Below, piece after piece: positions 27,321 through 35,844 of a DNA stretch of 64,000 nt. The stretch comes from Streptomyces asoensis (GTDB lineage: Bacteria; Actinomycetota; Actinomycetes; Streptomycetales; Streptomycetaceae): contig NZ_CP049838.1 in assembly GCF_013085465.1 (NCBI RefSeq), positions 8,184,001 through 8,248,000 on the forward strand, read 5' to 3'. The translations under genes were made by a program, and so were the position numbers. Position 1 is the first letter of the stretch, and every line of letters starts with the position of its first letter. A model generated the notes under the pieces. The model searched no databases and was not told the origin of the DNA. It was given only the letters and a program-made list of their open reading frames with translations.

Positions 27321-27357
27321 GTGTCACCCCGCCCCACCGGCGCACATGCGCACATGG

Positions 27358-27395
27358 CCGAGCCCCCGGCGCCAGGAAGGCGGCCGGGGGCTCGG
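27358..27395. terminator. hairpin terminator between convergent tetR and MFS genes
   Basis: CCGAGCCCCCGGC and GCCGGGGGCTCGG make a 13-bp perfect stem around a 12-base loop, 37 bases after the tetR stop and 90 before the MFS stop on the other strand. It has no T-run. Confidence 0.85.
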
Positions 27396-27484
27396 GGGTG
27401 GCGGAGCCGGGAGTCACGGAAATCCGTTTCGCGGAGTTGCGCAGTCACGGAGTACCGGGGCGAGTTCCCGGGGCGGGCACGGGA

Positions 27485-28825
27485 TCAGGCAGTAACCGTT
27501 TCCGGCTGTGACGCCTTCCGCACGCCCCGCTCGCCCAGCTGCTCCGTCGGGACCTTCGCGGTCTCCCGGGCCGACAGGGCCGCGATCACCGGCGGGACGC
27601 ACAGCGCCGCCGTGAAGAGGGCCACCGAGGACCAGCCGTCACCGTCCGGGCCCGCGATCTGCGCGGCGAAGGTGACCGCGAAGCCGGCCACCGCGAAGCC
27701 GATCTGGGTGCCGATCGCCATGCCGGACAGCCGGACGCGGGTGGAGAACATCTCGCCGTAGAAGGAGGGCCACACGCCGTTCGCGGCACTGTAGACCACA
27801 CCGAAGGTGGCGATGCCCAGCAGCATGATCAGCGGGTAGGAGCCGGTGGAGATCGCCCACAGGTAGGCGAACATCATCACCGCGCTGCCGGCCGCGCCGA
27901 TCAGGTACACCGGACGGCGGCCGATGCGGTCGGAGAGCGTGGCCCACGCCGGGATGGCCGCCAGCGCGACCACGTTGGCCAGCGCGCCCACCCACAGCAT
28001 GGAGGTGCGGCTCATCCCGACCGAGTCGCTGGTCGCGTACGCCAGCGCCCACACCGTGAAGATGGTGCTGACCGAGGCGACGAGCGCGCCCGCGACCACC
28101 CGCAGGACGTCCGCCCAGTGGTCGCGCATCAGTACCGCAAGCGGCAGCTTGACGACCTCACCGGTGGCCTGCTGGGCGGCGAAGGCCGGGGTCTCCTCCA
28201 GCTTGCGGCGGATGACGTAGCCGACGACGGCGACCGCGATGCTCAGCCAGAACGGGACCCGCCAGCCCCAGGACAGCAACTGCTCCTCGGGGAGGGCCGC
28301 GATCGGGATGAAGACGAGCGTGGCGAGGAGCTGGCCGCCCTGGGTGCCGCTGAGGGTGAAACTGGTGAAGAAGCCCCGTCGCTCCGACGGCGCGTGTTCC
28401 AGCGTCATGGAGTTGGCGCTGGCCTGCTCCCCGGCCGCGGAGATGCCCTGGAGGACACGGCACAGCACCAGCAGGACGGGCGCGAGCGTGCCGACCTGCG
28501 CGCGGGTGGGCAGGCAGCCGATGAGGAACGTCGAGACGCCCATCAGGATGAGCGTGAAGACCATGATCTTCTTGCGGCCCACGCGGTCGCCGAAGTGGCC
28601 GAGGAAGAGCGCGCCGACGGGCCGGGCCGCGTAGGCGACACCGAAGGTGGCCAGCGACAGCAGGGTCGCGGTGGCCGGGTCGGACTCGTCGAAGAAGACC
28701 TTCGGGAAGATCAGTGCTGCCGCGCTGCCGTAGATGAAGAAGTCGTAGTACTCCAGAGCGCTGCCGATCCAGGCCGCCGTGGCGGCTTTCTTCGGCTGGC
28801 CGGGAGGTGCGGCGGGGACGGACAC
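27485..28825 (-). CDS. MFS metabolite:H+ symporter (MHS family), probable shikimate/quinate or aromatic-acid importer
   Basis: A 446-residue MHS-family symporter. Landmarks are AAWIGSALEYYDFFIYGSAAALIFPKVFF, GALFLGHFGDRVGRKKIMVFTLILMGVSTFLIGCLPT and the QGISAAGEQASANSMTLEHAP block. The family includes ShiA-type shikimate carriers. GAAGGAG lies 7 bases before the GTG at 28825, so I use that start rather than one 15 codons upstream. It shares a CTAA-N16-TTAG element with the shikimate dehydrogenase promoter, so uptake and degradation are probably co-regulated by the TetR gene between them. Confidence 0.85.
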   Translation of the reverse strand: MSVPAAPPGQPKKAATAAWIGSALEYYDFFIYGSAAALIFPKVFFDESDPATATLLSLATFGVAYAARPVGALFLGHFGDRVGRKKIMVFTLILMGVSTFLIGCLPTRAQVGTLAPVLLVLCRVLQGISAAGEQASANSMTLEHAPSERRGFFTSFTLSGTQGGQLLATLVFIPIAALPEEQLLSWGWRVPFWLSIAVAVVGYVIRRKLEETPAFAAQQATGEVVKLPLAVLMRDHWADVLRVVAGALVASVSTIFTVWALAYATSDSVGMSRTSMLWVGALANVVALAAIPAWATLSDRIGRRPVYLIGAAGSAVMMFAYLWAISTGSYPLIMLLGIATFGVVYSAANGVWPSFYGEMFSTRVRLSGMAIGTQIGFAVAGFAVTFAAQIAGPDGDGWSSVALFTAALCVPPVIAALSARETAKVPTEQLGERGVRKASQPETVTA

Positions 28826-28926
28826 GGCGTGCTCCTTCGAGGGAACTCCAACGTACGTGGAGTGAGGCAAGGGGAGTAGGGCCGGTTCCCTGGGGTGCGG
28901 GGCGGCTGCGCCGGGTGCGTGCCCGG

Positions 28927-28950
28927 CTAATTAACCCACTGGGTAGTTAG
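28927..28950. promoter_or_regulatory. candidate operator of the shikimate TetR, transporter side
   Basis: A 24-base imperfect palindrome bounded by CTAA and TTAG with the core ACCCACTGGGT (perfect 5-1-5). It lies about 100 bases upstream of the MHS transporter start and matches the site at 30017-30040 in its ends and in the TnACC block. Confidence 0.65.
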
Positions 28951-29130
28951 TAGCGGATGGCTACGGATGTTGCGCTGATGTTTCTCCGCTGTCAATAGGC
29001 GGCACCGAAGGATCTTTGACGGAGGCCCCACGTAGTTCCACCGGGACCGTGCCGCCCGGTCGGCGCCGCTCGGCACGCCGGGTCGGCGCTCCGGGGTGAG
29101 CCCGTCGGGACGGCGCGCCGGAGGGTCCTC

Positions 29131-29190
29131 GGCCGTACCGGCCGTACCGGCCGCACCGGCCGCACCGGCCGGTCTGGCCGGTCTGGCGCA
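29131..29190. repeat. tandem GGCCGTACC-type 9-bp repeats
   Basis: Six or more head-to-tail copies of a 9-base unit drifting from GGCCGTACC to GGCCGCACC to GGCCGGTCT, in the space between the transporter promoter and the tetR stop. Similar 9-base repeats occur inside genes at 2106 and 25705. Confidence 0.75.
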
Positions 29191-29240
29191 CCGGCCTGCG
29201 GCACCGGCCGGCCGGGTCGGCCCGCCGGGTCGGTCCCCGA

Positions 29241-29912
29241 TCAGTCCGTCGCGCGCTCCGCCGTCAGATAGGCGATCACCATGTCGCCGAGCATGGCGCG
29301 GTAGTGCTCACGCTGGGCCGGGTCGACCAGGTCGCGGCCGAACAGGGCGCCGAACGTGTGCCGGTTGGCCACCCGGAAGAAGCAGAAGGAGCTGATCATC
29401 GCGTGCAGGTCCACGGCGTCCACCTCGGCCGTGAACAGGCCGGACTCCCGCCCGGAGGCCAGGATGCGGCCGATCACGTCGAGCGCGGGGGAGCCGATCC
29501 GCCCGAGCTTCTCGGAGGCGGCGATGTGCTCGGCCTCGTGGATGTTCTCGATGCTCACCAGGCGGATGAAGTCGGGGTGCTGCTCGTGGTGGTCGAAGGT
29601 CAGCTCCGCCAGTCGGCGGATGGCCGCGACCGGGTCGAGATGCTCGACGTCGAGCTGCTGCTCGGCCTCGCGGATCACGCCGTACGCCCGCTCCAGGACG
29701 GCGGTGAAGAGCTGCTCCTTGCCGCCGAAGTAGTAATAGATCATCCGCTTCGTGGTGCTGGTGCGGGCGGCGATGTCGTCGACCCGGGCGCCGGCGTAGC
29801 CGACCCGGGCGAACTCCAGTGTCGCCACGTCGAGGATCTCGGCCCGGGTTCGGGCGGCGTCGCGCATGCGCCCGTTGCCGTGGGGTCGTGCCGGTTCGTC
29901 GACGCTGGTCAT
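29241..29912 (-). CDS. TetR-family regulator of the shikimate/quinate genes
   Basis: A 223-residue regulator. The helix-turn-helix is YAGARVDDIAARTSTTKRMIYYYFGGKEQLFTAVLERAYG (about 37-76) and a TetR C-terminal domain follows. It lies between the MHS transporter and the shikimate dehydrogenase gene, whose promoters carry a shared element, so it is the obvious candidate to sense shikimate, quinate or protocatechuate. ATG at 29912. Confidence 0.87.
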   Translation of the reverse strand: MTSVDEPARPHGNGRMRDAARTRAEILDVATLEFARVGYAGARVDDIAARTSTTKRMIYYYFGGKEQLFTAVLERAYGVIREAEQQLDVEHLDPVAAIRRLAELTFDHHEQHPDFIRLVSIENIHEAEHIAASEKLGRIGSPALDVIGRILASGRESGLFTAEVDAVDLHAMISSFCFFRVANRHTFGALFGRDLVDPAQREHYRAMLGDMVIAYLTAERATD

Positions 29913-30016
29913 CCGGGTTCCTTCGGGCGGCGTGGGTGCAGTGTCGAGATTCTAGAAGCCCGCCCCCGTCCCGTGACGTGAGAGGGCTTCCCTCGGAGTC
30001 CGCCTGGGTGTTATGA

Positions 30017-30040
30017 CTAACTCACCAGTTCGTACATTAG
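30017..30040. promoter_or_regulatory. candidate operator of the shikimate TetR, catabolic-gene side
   Basis: A 24-base site bounded by CTAA and TTAG with an inner AACT-CACC-AGTT palindrome. It ends 22 bases before the GTG of the shikimate dehydrogenase gene and 105 bases from the divergent tetR start. Confidence 0.65.
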
Positions 30041-30062
30041 CCAGCCGATCAGGAGGTCCGCC

Positions 30063-30959
30063 GTGGCCGTCGTCTTCAAGGACTCGTATCTCGTCGGACT
30101 GATCGGCTCCGGCATCGGTCCGTCCCTCAGCCCGGCGCTGCACGAGCGGGAGGCCGACCGGCAGGGCCTGCGGTACCTGTACCGGCTCATCGACATCGAC
30201 GTGCTGGGTCTTGGGCCCGAGGCGGTGGGCGACCTGGTGCGCGCCGCCCGTGACCTCGGCTTCGACGGACTCAACATCACGCACCCGTGCAAGCAGCTGG
30301 TCATCCCGCACCTCGACGCGCTCGCCCCGCAGGCCGAGGCGCTCGGCGCGGTCAACACCGTGGTCTTCGAGGAGGGCCGGGCCGTCGGCCACAACACCGA
30401 CGTAACCGGTTTCGCCGCCTCCTTCGCGCGCGGGCTGCCCGACGTGCCGCTGGAGCGGGTGGTGCAGCTGGGCGCCGGAGGCGCGGGCGCGGCCGTCGCG
30501 CACGCCACCCTCACCCTGGGCGCCGGCCAGGTCACCGTCGTGGACGCGCTGGCCGACCGGGCCGCTGATCTGGCCGGTTCCCTCAACCGTCACTTCGGAC
30601 CCGGCCGGGCCGCGGCCGCCGGGCCGGACCGGCTGGCCGATCTGCTCGCGCGGGCCGACGGCGTCGTGCACGCCACCCCCACCGGCATGGCCGCCCACCC
30701 CGGCCTGCCCTTCCCGGCCGGGCTGCTGCGCCCCGACCTGTGGGTCGCCGAGGTCGTCTACCGTCCACTGGAGACCGAGCTGCTGCGCACCGCGCGCGCG
30801 GTCGGCTGCGCGACGCTGGACGGGGGCGGCATGGCCGTCTTCCAGGCCGTGGACGCTTTCCGTCTGTTCACCGGCCGCGAGCCGGACAGCGTCGGCATGC
30901 TGGCCGACTTCGCGGACATGGTCCGTGGTGCGGAGCGCTCCGCGGGCCACCCCGTATGA
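30063..30959 (+). CDS. quinate/shikimate dehydrogenase
   Basis: A 298-residue AroE-family enzyme. Substrate-site residues are visible in GIGPSLSPALH (two Ser at 21 and 23), the catalytic Lys77 in NITHPCKQ and Asp113 in GHNTDVTGF; the dinucleotide loop is LGAGGAGAAVAHA (about 137-149). The NITHPCKQ form is typical of the catabolic NAD-using subgroup (QsuD-like) rather than biosynthetic AroE. It oxidises shikimate to 3-dehydroshikimate, which the next gene dehydrates. AGGAGG sits 6 bases before the GTG. Confidence 0.87.
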   Translation: MAVVFKDSYLVGLIGSGIGPSLSPALHEREADRQGLRYLYRLIDIDVLGLGPEAVGDLVRAARDLGFDGLNITHPCKQLVIPHLDALAPQAEALGAVNTVVFEEGRAVGHNTDVTGFAASFARGLPDVPLERVVQLGAGGAGAAVAHATLTLGAGQVTVVDALADRAADLAGSLNRHFGPGRAAAAGPDRLADLLARADGVVHATPTGMAAHPGLPFPAGLLRPDLWVAEVVYRPLETELLRTARAVGCATLDGGGMAVFQAVDAFRLFTGREPDSVGMLADFADMVRGAERSAGHPV

Positions 30960-31065
30960 CAGCCGCGGGCCGTCCGTGGCCGGCCGCGCCCGTGCGGCGG
31001 AGCCGCAGGATGTCACGCCCCGCACCCCTGACGGGGTGCGGCACAGCCCTCGAAGGAGCATGACC

Positions 31066-32856
31066 GTGCGTACGTCCATAGCCACCGTCTCCCTCAGCGG
31101 ATCCCTCACCGAGAAGCTCACGGCCGCCGCCCGGGCCGGTTTCGACGGCGTCGAGATCTTCGAGAACGACCTGCTCGCGAGCCCCCTCACCCCGGAGGAG
31201 ATCCGCGCCCGCTGCGCCGATCTCGGCCTCACCATCGATCTCTACCAGCCGATGCGGGACATCGAGGCGGTGCCGGCCGAGGAGTTCGCGCGCAACCTGC
31301 GCCGCGCCCGGCACAAGTTCGAGCTGATGGACAGGCTCGGCGCGGACACCGTCCTGGTCTGCTCCAGCGTCTCCCCGCTCGCGGCGGACGACGACGCCCT
31401 CGCCGCCGGGCAGCTGAGCCAACTCGCCGACCTGGCACAGGACTTCGGCATCCGCGTCGCCTACGAGGCGCTTGCCTGGGGACGCCACGTCAGCACCTAC
31501 GACCACGCCTGGCGCATCGTCGAGGCGGCCGGCCACCCCGCGCTCGGCACCTGCCTGGACAGCTTCCACATCCTGTCCCGCAGCTCCGATCCGAAGGACC
31601 TCGAAGGCATCGAGGACATCCCCGGCGAGAAGATCTTCTTCCTCCAGCTGGCCGACGCCCCGCTCCTCGGCATGGACGTCCTCCAGTGGAGCCGCCACCA
31701 CCGCTGCTTCCCCGGCCAGGGCGGCTTCGACGTCGCCGGGCTGGTGAAACACGTGCTGCGCACCGGTTACGACGGACCGCTCTCGCTCGAGGTCTTCAAC
31801 GACGTCTTCCGGCAGGCCGAGGCCGGCCCGACCGCAGTGGACGCCCGCCGCTCCCTGCTGATCCTCCAGGAGGAGGTCGGTATCCGAGCCCTGCCCGAGC
31901 CCGCCGCCCCCACCGGGGTCGCCTTCGCCGAACTGGTCACCCACGACGCCGAGCCCGTCGCCGCCCTCCTCGCCGGCCTCGGCTTCGCCCGCACCGCCCG
32001 CCACCGCGGCAAGCCGGTCGAGCTGTGGGAGCAGGGCGAGGCCCGCGTCCTGGTCAACACCGGTCCGGCGGCCCGCCGTGACGGCACCAGTCTCACCGCG
32101 CTCGGCCTGGAGTCACCGGACCCGGCGGCGGCCGCCCGCCGCGCCGAGGCGCTGCTCGCCCCCGTCCTGCCCCGCCGTCGCGCCGCCGAGGACGCCCCGC
32201 TCGACGCCGTCGCCGCCCCCGACGGCACGGAACTCTTCCTGTGTGCGACGAACCGGCCCGGACTGCCCAACTGGCGAGCCGACTTCGCGGACGTACCGCA
32301 CGCCCCGGCCGCCTCGGACGCCGTCCGCATCGACCACGTGGCGCTCACCCAGCCCTGGCACCACTTCGACGAGGCGGTGCTCTTCCACCGTGGTGTCCTC
32401 GGCCTCGACGCCCAGGAGAGCGTCGACGTCGCCGACCCCTACGGGCTGCTGCGCAGCCGCGCCGTCACCAACGCCGACGGCAGCGTCCGCTTCCCGCTCA
32501 CCGTCGGCGCGGCCCCCGGCGACGACACCGCGCACGCCCGGCACATCGCGCTGGCCACCGACGACGTGGTCGCCGCGGCCCGCCGGTTCACCGAGGCCGG
32601 CGGACGCCTGCTGCCCATCCCCGCGAACTACTACGACGACCTCGCGGCCCGCTTCGAGTTCGCCGACGGCGAGCTGGAGACCTACCGTGACCTCGGCATC
32701 CTCTACGACCGGGACGCGCACGGCGTCTTTCGGCACTGCTACACGCACACCGTCGGCCGGGTCTTCCTCGAACTCGTCCAGCGCGACGGCGGCTACCAGG
32801 GGTACGGCGCCGCCAACGCGCCGGTGCGGCTGGCCGCCCAGCACGCCGCGCGCTGA
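31066..32856 (+). CDS. qsuB: 3-dehydroshikimate dehydratase, TIM barrel fused to HPPD-like domain
   Basis: A 596-residue two-domain protein. Residues about 1-270 form an AP-endonuclease-2-type TIM barrel with metal-site segments YEALAWG, CLDSFHIL and LEVFND; residues about 285-596 are a 4-hydroxyphenylpyruvate-dioxygenase-like VOC domain (IDHVALTQPWHHFDEAVLFHRGVLGLD; YTHTVGRVFLELVQRDGGYQGYG). The same architecture is known from QsuB of Corynebacterium glutamicum. It converts 3-dehydroshikimate to protocatechuate. The GTG at 31066 is 7 bases after AGGAG; an ATG two codons earlier is too close to that site. Confidence 0.87.
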   Translation: MRTSIATVSLSGSLTEKLTAAARAGFDGVEIFENDLLASPLTPEEIRARCADLGLTIDLYQPMRDIEAVPAEEFARNLRRARHKFELMDRLGADTVLVCSSVSPLAADDDALAAGQLSQLADLAQDFGIRVAYEALAWGRHVSTYDHAWRIVEAAGHPALGTCLDSFHILSRSSDPKDLEGIEDIPGEKIFFLQLADAPLLGMDVLQWSRHHRCFPGQGGFDVAGLVKHVLRTGYDGPLSLEVFNDVFRQAEAGPTAVDARRSLLILQEEVGIRALPEPAAPTGVAFAELVTHDAEPVAALLAGLGFARTARHRGKPVELWEQGEARVLVNTGPAARRDGTSLTALGLESPDPAAAARRAEALLAPVLPRRRAAEDAPLDAVAAPDGTELFLCATNRPGLPNWRADFADVPHAPAASDAVRIDHVALTQPWHHFDEAVLFHRGVLGLDAQESVDVADPYGLLRSRAVTNADGSVRFPLTVGAAPGDDTAHARHIALATDDVVAAARRFTEAGGRLLPIPANYYDDLAARFEFADGELETYRDLGILYDRDAHGVFRHCYTHTVGRVFLELVQRDGGYQGYGAANAPVRLAAQHAAR

Positions 32857-32857
32857 C

Positions 32858-34300
32858 CTACTGCCGGCTGACCGTCCTGGTCACACCGGCGACGACCGTC
32901 GTGGCCAGGATCCAGCCGGTCACGATGAGGACGTACGACAGCGTCTGGTACCAGTCCCTCGGCGCGAACGCGCTCTCCTGCCCGAAGGAGATCACGGGCA
33001 GCAGCAGGTCGAGGGTGTAGAAGACCGGGTTGAACTCGGGTGCCTCGCCCGCCTTGAGCGGGGGCGGGTGGTGCCCGGCGTACGCGATCGAGCCGACGGC
33101 GAGCAGGGACAGCAGCCAGACGGCCGCGCGCAGCGGGCGGAACCCGTAGCCGACGGCCGCGTCCTGGAGGTGGCCTCACACCCGGCCGTACCAGGGCAGG
33201 GTGCCGCGATGCCGGCGCTGCTTGGCCAGCTGCACCACCCGGGCCGCCCGGTCGTCGCCGATGCGGCGGTAGGCGGCCGTCAACTGCTCGTAGGCGTGCG
33301 GGTCGAACGCGCCGTCGTCGCGCTCCAGCATCGGCAGCCGCCGCTCGGCGGGCTCGTGCGGGGTCAGGAAGGTGTAGGTGAGATCCAGCAGCCGCACCTG
33401 GTCGGGCAGCATCTCCGGCGACAGCTGGAGCTGGCCCACCTCGGCGCGCCGCAGATTGAGCCGGCCCTCGATCGGCGTGCCCTCGCGCAGCCAGAGCTCC
33501 CCTATGACACAGCTGCTGGCCCGCAGTGCGGTGCCGCCGGGGTTGGACAGCGAGCTGCGCAGCAGGTCCACCCGGCCGGGGATGCGCGAGCCGCGCAGAT
33601 CGATCCGGCCGTCCGCGCGCAGCCGCCGGCCCAGCAGGTTGGCCCCCACGTCGAGGGACTCCGCGTTCAGCACATGCGCGCCGGGGTTGTTCAGTTCGGC
33701 GTCCTCCAGGTCGATCGAGCCGGTGACGGAAGCGCCGTCGAGCCGGATCAGCCCCTGGGTGCGCAGACCGCGGGCGCAGAGGTCGTCGTCGATGAAGACC
33801 TGGTTGAGCTGGAGGACGGGTTCCGTGGGGTCCGTCGCGGCGACCTCCGCCCCGTCGAGGTACAACGCGCCCGAGATCTGCGCCCTGCTGAGGTGCACCG
33901 GGCCGCCGACACGGCAGCGGGTCAGCCGTAGCCCCCCGTCGATCCGGGTGTGCGACGCGTCCAGACCGGGCAGCTCGGAGTCGCGCAGGCTGACGTAGTT
34001 GAGCTGGGCGCCGACCAGCCGCGGGGCCTCGTCGAAGCGGCAGTGGACCAGGCGGATCATGCTGTCGACGACCGCGTACCGCAGGTCGAGGAGTCCGGTG
34101 ACGCGCGCGCCGGCGACCTTGAGGGCGGCTATCTCCCCCGGTTCACGGGGGCCGTTGAGGAGCAGCGCCCGCAACACGGGTGCCCGCACGCTGCGTTCGG
34201 GACCGTTCTCCTCGCCCTGTGCCCGGAAGTCCACGGTCTCCCCCGTGGCGAAGGCCCGCCAGAGTCGCTGTTCGGCCGGTGTCAGATCGTTGATCTCCAT
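32858..34300 (-). pseudogene. pentapeptide/membrane-associated oxidoreductase-like gene, broken by in-frame TGA
   Basis: The frame is open for 480 codons except for one TGA at 33176-33178. Before it come about 374 residues of repeated RIDLRGSRIPGRVDLL-like segments, ending LPWYGRV. After it the same frame continues GHLQDAAVGYGFRPLRAAVWLLSLLAVG and two more membrane segments to a TAG at 32858. Related proteins, as I recall them, read YGRVWGHLQD, so a Trp codon TGG has become TGA. The product is a soluble stub without its membrane domain unless readthrough occurs or the base is a sequencing error. No other disablement is seen, so the change is recent. Confidence 0.82.
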
Positions 34301-34342
34301 CAGCCGCGACTCTGGCGGGCCTTGCCGAGCGGTGTCAACCGG

Positions 34343-34936
34343 CTATGCCCGTACGTTCCATTCGGCGATCACGGGCCGCCCGTGCTCCGTCGACAGACGG
34401 CTCATCGTGGCCGTGGCCAGCTGGAACAACCGCCCCTCGGCGGGCGGCAGTCCGAGCCGACGGGCCGTCAGCACCCGCAGGAAATGGGAGTGGGCGACGA
34501 GGACGACGTCACCGTCGTCGCGTGCCAGCGCGGTGTCCACCCGGGCCAGCACCCGGTCGGCGCGCCGTCCGATCTCCTCGGGCGACTCGCCGGGGTGACC
34601 GTCCGGGCCGGGCGGTACGCCGTCGGTCCACAGGTCCCAGGTGGGACGGGTGCGGTGTATCTCGTCGGTGGTGACGCCCTCGTAGTCGCCGTAGTCCCAT
34701 TCGTGCAGGTCGGGTTCGGGCCGGGCGCCGGTGATGCCGGCGAGTTCGGCGGTGCGTGTCGCGCGGTGCAGCGGGCTGGTCAGGGCGAGCGAGAGGGTCC
34801 GGCCGGAGAGGAGCGGAGCGAGCGACTTGGCCTGTTCCTCACCGTGTTCGGTGAGGGGCAGGTCGGTGAAGCTGGTGTGCTGTCCCGACACGCTCCACTC
34901 CGTCTCCCCGTGGCGGACCAGCAGCAGATCCCCCAC
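34343..34936 (-). CDS. histidine phosphatase (phosphoglycerate-mutase superfamily)
   Basis: A 197-residue enzyme. The phosphohistidine motif LLLVRHGETEW is at residues 4-14, the second catalytic His is in VLVAHSHFLRVL (about 145-156), and HEWDYGDYEG supplies the acid. It is probably a sugar- or small-phosphate phosphatase, not a glycolytic mutase. The GTG start is 8 bases after the gnd stop, so it is the last gene of the pentose-phosphate operon. Confidence 0.84.
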   Translation of the reverse strand: MGDLLLVRHGETEWSVSGQHTSFTDLPLTEHGEEQAKSLAPLLSGRTLSLALTSPLHRATRTAELAGITGARPEPDLHEWDYGDYEGVTTDEIHRTRPTWDLWTDGVPPGPDGHPGESPEEIGRRADRVLARVDTALARDDGDVVLVAHSHFLRVLTARRLGLPPAEGRLFQLATATMSRLSTEHGRPVIAEWNVRA

Positions 34937-34944
34937 GGCCGGGC

Positions 34945-35835
34945 CTACTTCTTCGCCGACTCGACGGCGTGGCCGCCGAACTGGTTGCGCAGCGCCGCGA
35001 TCATCTTCATCTGCGGCGAGTCCTCCTGGCGGGAGGCGAACCGGGCGAAGAGGGACGCCGTGATGGCGGGCAGCGGTACGGCGTTGTCGATCGCGGCCTC
35101 GACCGTCCACCGGCCCTCGCCGGAGTCCTCCGCGTAGCCGCGCAGCTTGTCGAGGTGCACGTCCTCGTCGAGGGCGTTGACGGCCAGGTCGAGCAGCCAG
35201 GACCGGATGACGGTCCCCTCCTGCCAGGACCGGAAGACCTCGCGCACGTTCTCCACGGAGTCCACCTTCTCGAGGAGCTCCCAGCCCTCGGCGTACGCCT
35301 GCATCATGGCGTACTCGATGCCGTTGTGGACCATCTTGGAGAAGTGCCCGGCACCGACCTTGCCCGCGTGGACGTAGCCGTACGGGCCCTCCGGCTTGAG
35401 CGCGTCGAAGATCGGCTGCACCTTGGCGACGTGCTCGGCCTCGCCGCCGACCATCAGGGCGTAGCCGTTCTGGAGGCCCCAGACGCCGCCGGACACCCCG
35501 GCGTCGACGAAGCCGATGCCCTTGGCGCCGAGCTCCTCGGCGTGCTTCTCGTCGTCCGTCCAGCGGGAGTTGCCGCCGTCGACGACGGTGTCGCCGGGCT
35601 GGAGCAGGCCGCCGAGCTCGTCGATGACGGACTGGGTGGCCGCGCCGGCCGGGACCATCACCCAGACGGTGCGCGGCGCTTCGAGCTTGTCGACGAGTTC
35701 GGCCAGCCCGCTGACGTCGGAGACCTCGGGGTTGCGGTCGTAGCCAATGACGGTGTGGCCGGCGCGGCGGATGCGCTCGCGCATGTTGCCGCCCATCTTG
35801 CCGAGACCGATCAGGCCCAGCTGTATCGATGTCAT
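34945..35835 (-). CDS. gnd: 6-phosphogluconate dehydrogenase, short (decarboxylating) type
   Basis: A 296-residue enzyme, about 170 residues shorter than the classical form, as in the GndA-type short 6PGDHs. The dinucleotide site is LGLIGLGKMGGNM; substrate residues lie in VDGGNSRW, VDAGVSGGVWGLQNGYALMVGG and the catalytic HFSKMVHNGIEYAMMQAYAEG (Lys about 165). It converts 6-phosphogluconate to ribulose 5-phosphate, CO2 and a reduced cofactor. It begins 9 bases after pgi. The usual 6-phosphogluconolactonase gene is absent from this operon. Confidence 0.93.
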   Translation of the reverse strand: MTSIQLGLIGLGKMGGNMRERIRRAGHTVIGYDRNPEVSDVSGLAELVDKLEAPRTVWVMVPAGAATQSVIDELGGLLQPGDTVVDGGNSRWTDDEKHAEELGAKGIGFVDAGVSGGVWGLQNGYALMVGGEAEHVAKVQPIFDALKPEGPYGYVHAGKVGAGHFSKMVHNGIEYAMMQAYAEGWELLEKVDSVENVREVFRSWQEGTVIRSWLLDLAVNALDEDVHLDKLRGYAEDSGEGRWTVEAAIDNAVPLPAITASLFARFASRQEDSPQMKMIAALRNQFGGHAVESAKK

Positions 35836-35844
35836 GTCAGTTCA

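Larger units (their letters stand above)
28826..29240. other. 415-base intergenic region without a gene
   Basis: It holds the promoter side of the MHS transporter (candidate operator at 28927-28950) and, nearer the tetR stop, a GC-rich run of tandem 9-base repeats (29131-29190). The open frames through the repeats give only Arg/Gly-rich text without a ribosome site; I see no protein or RNA gene. Confidence 0.7.

Noticed and set aside
29131..29190. Possible CRISPR array
   Set aside because: The repeats are 9 bases, contiguous and without spacers, and no cas genes are present.
33176..33178. Selenocysteine or programmed readthrough at the TGA
   Set aside because: No SECIS-like hairpin was recognised just downstream and relatives as I recall them have Trp, so a nonsense mutation is simpler.
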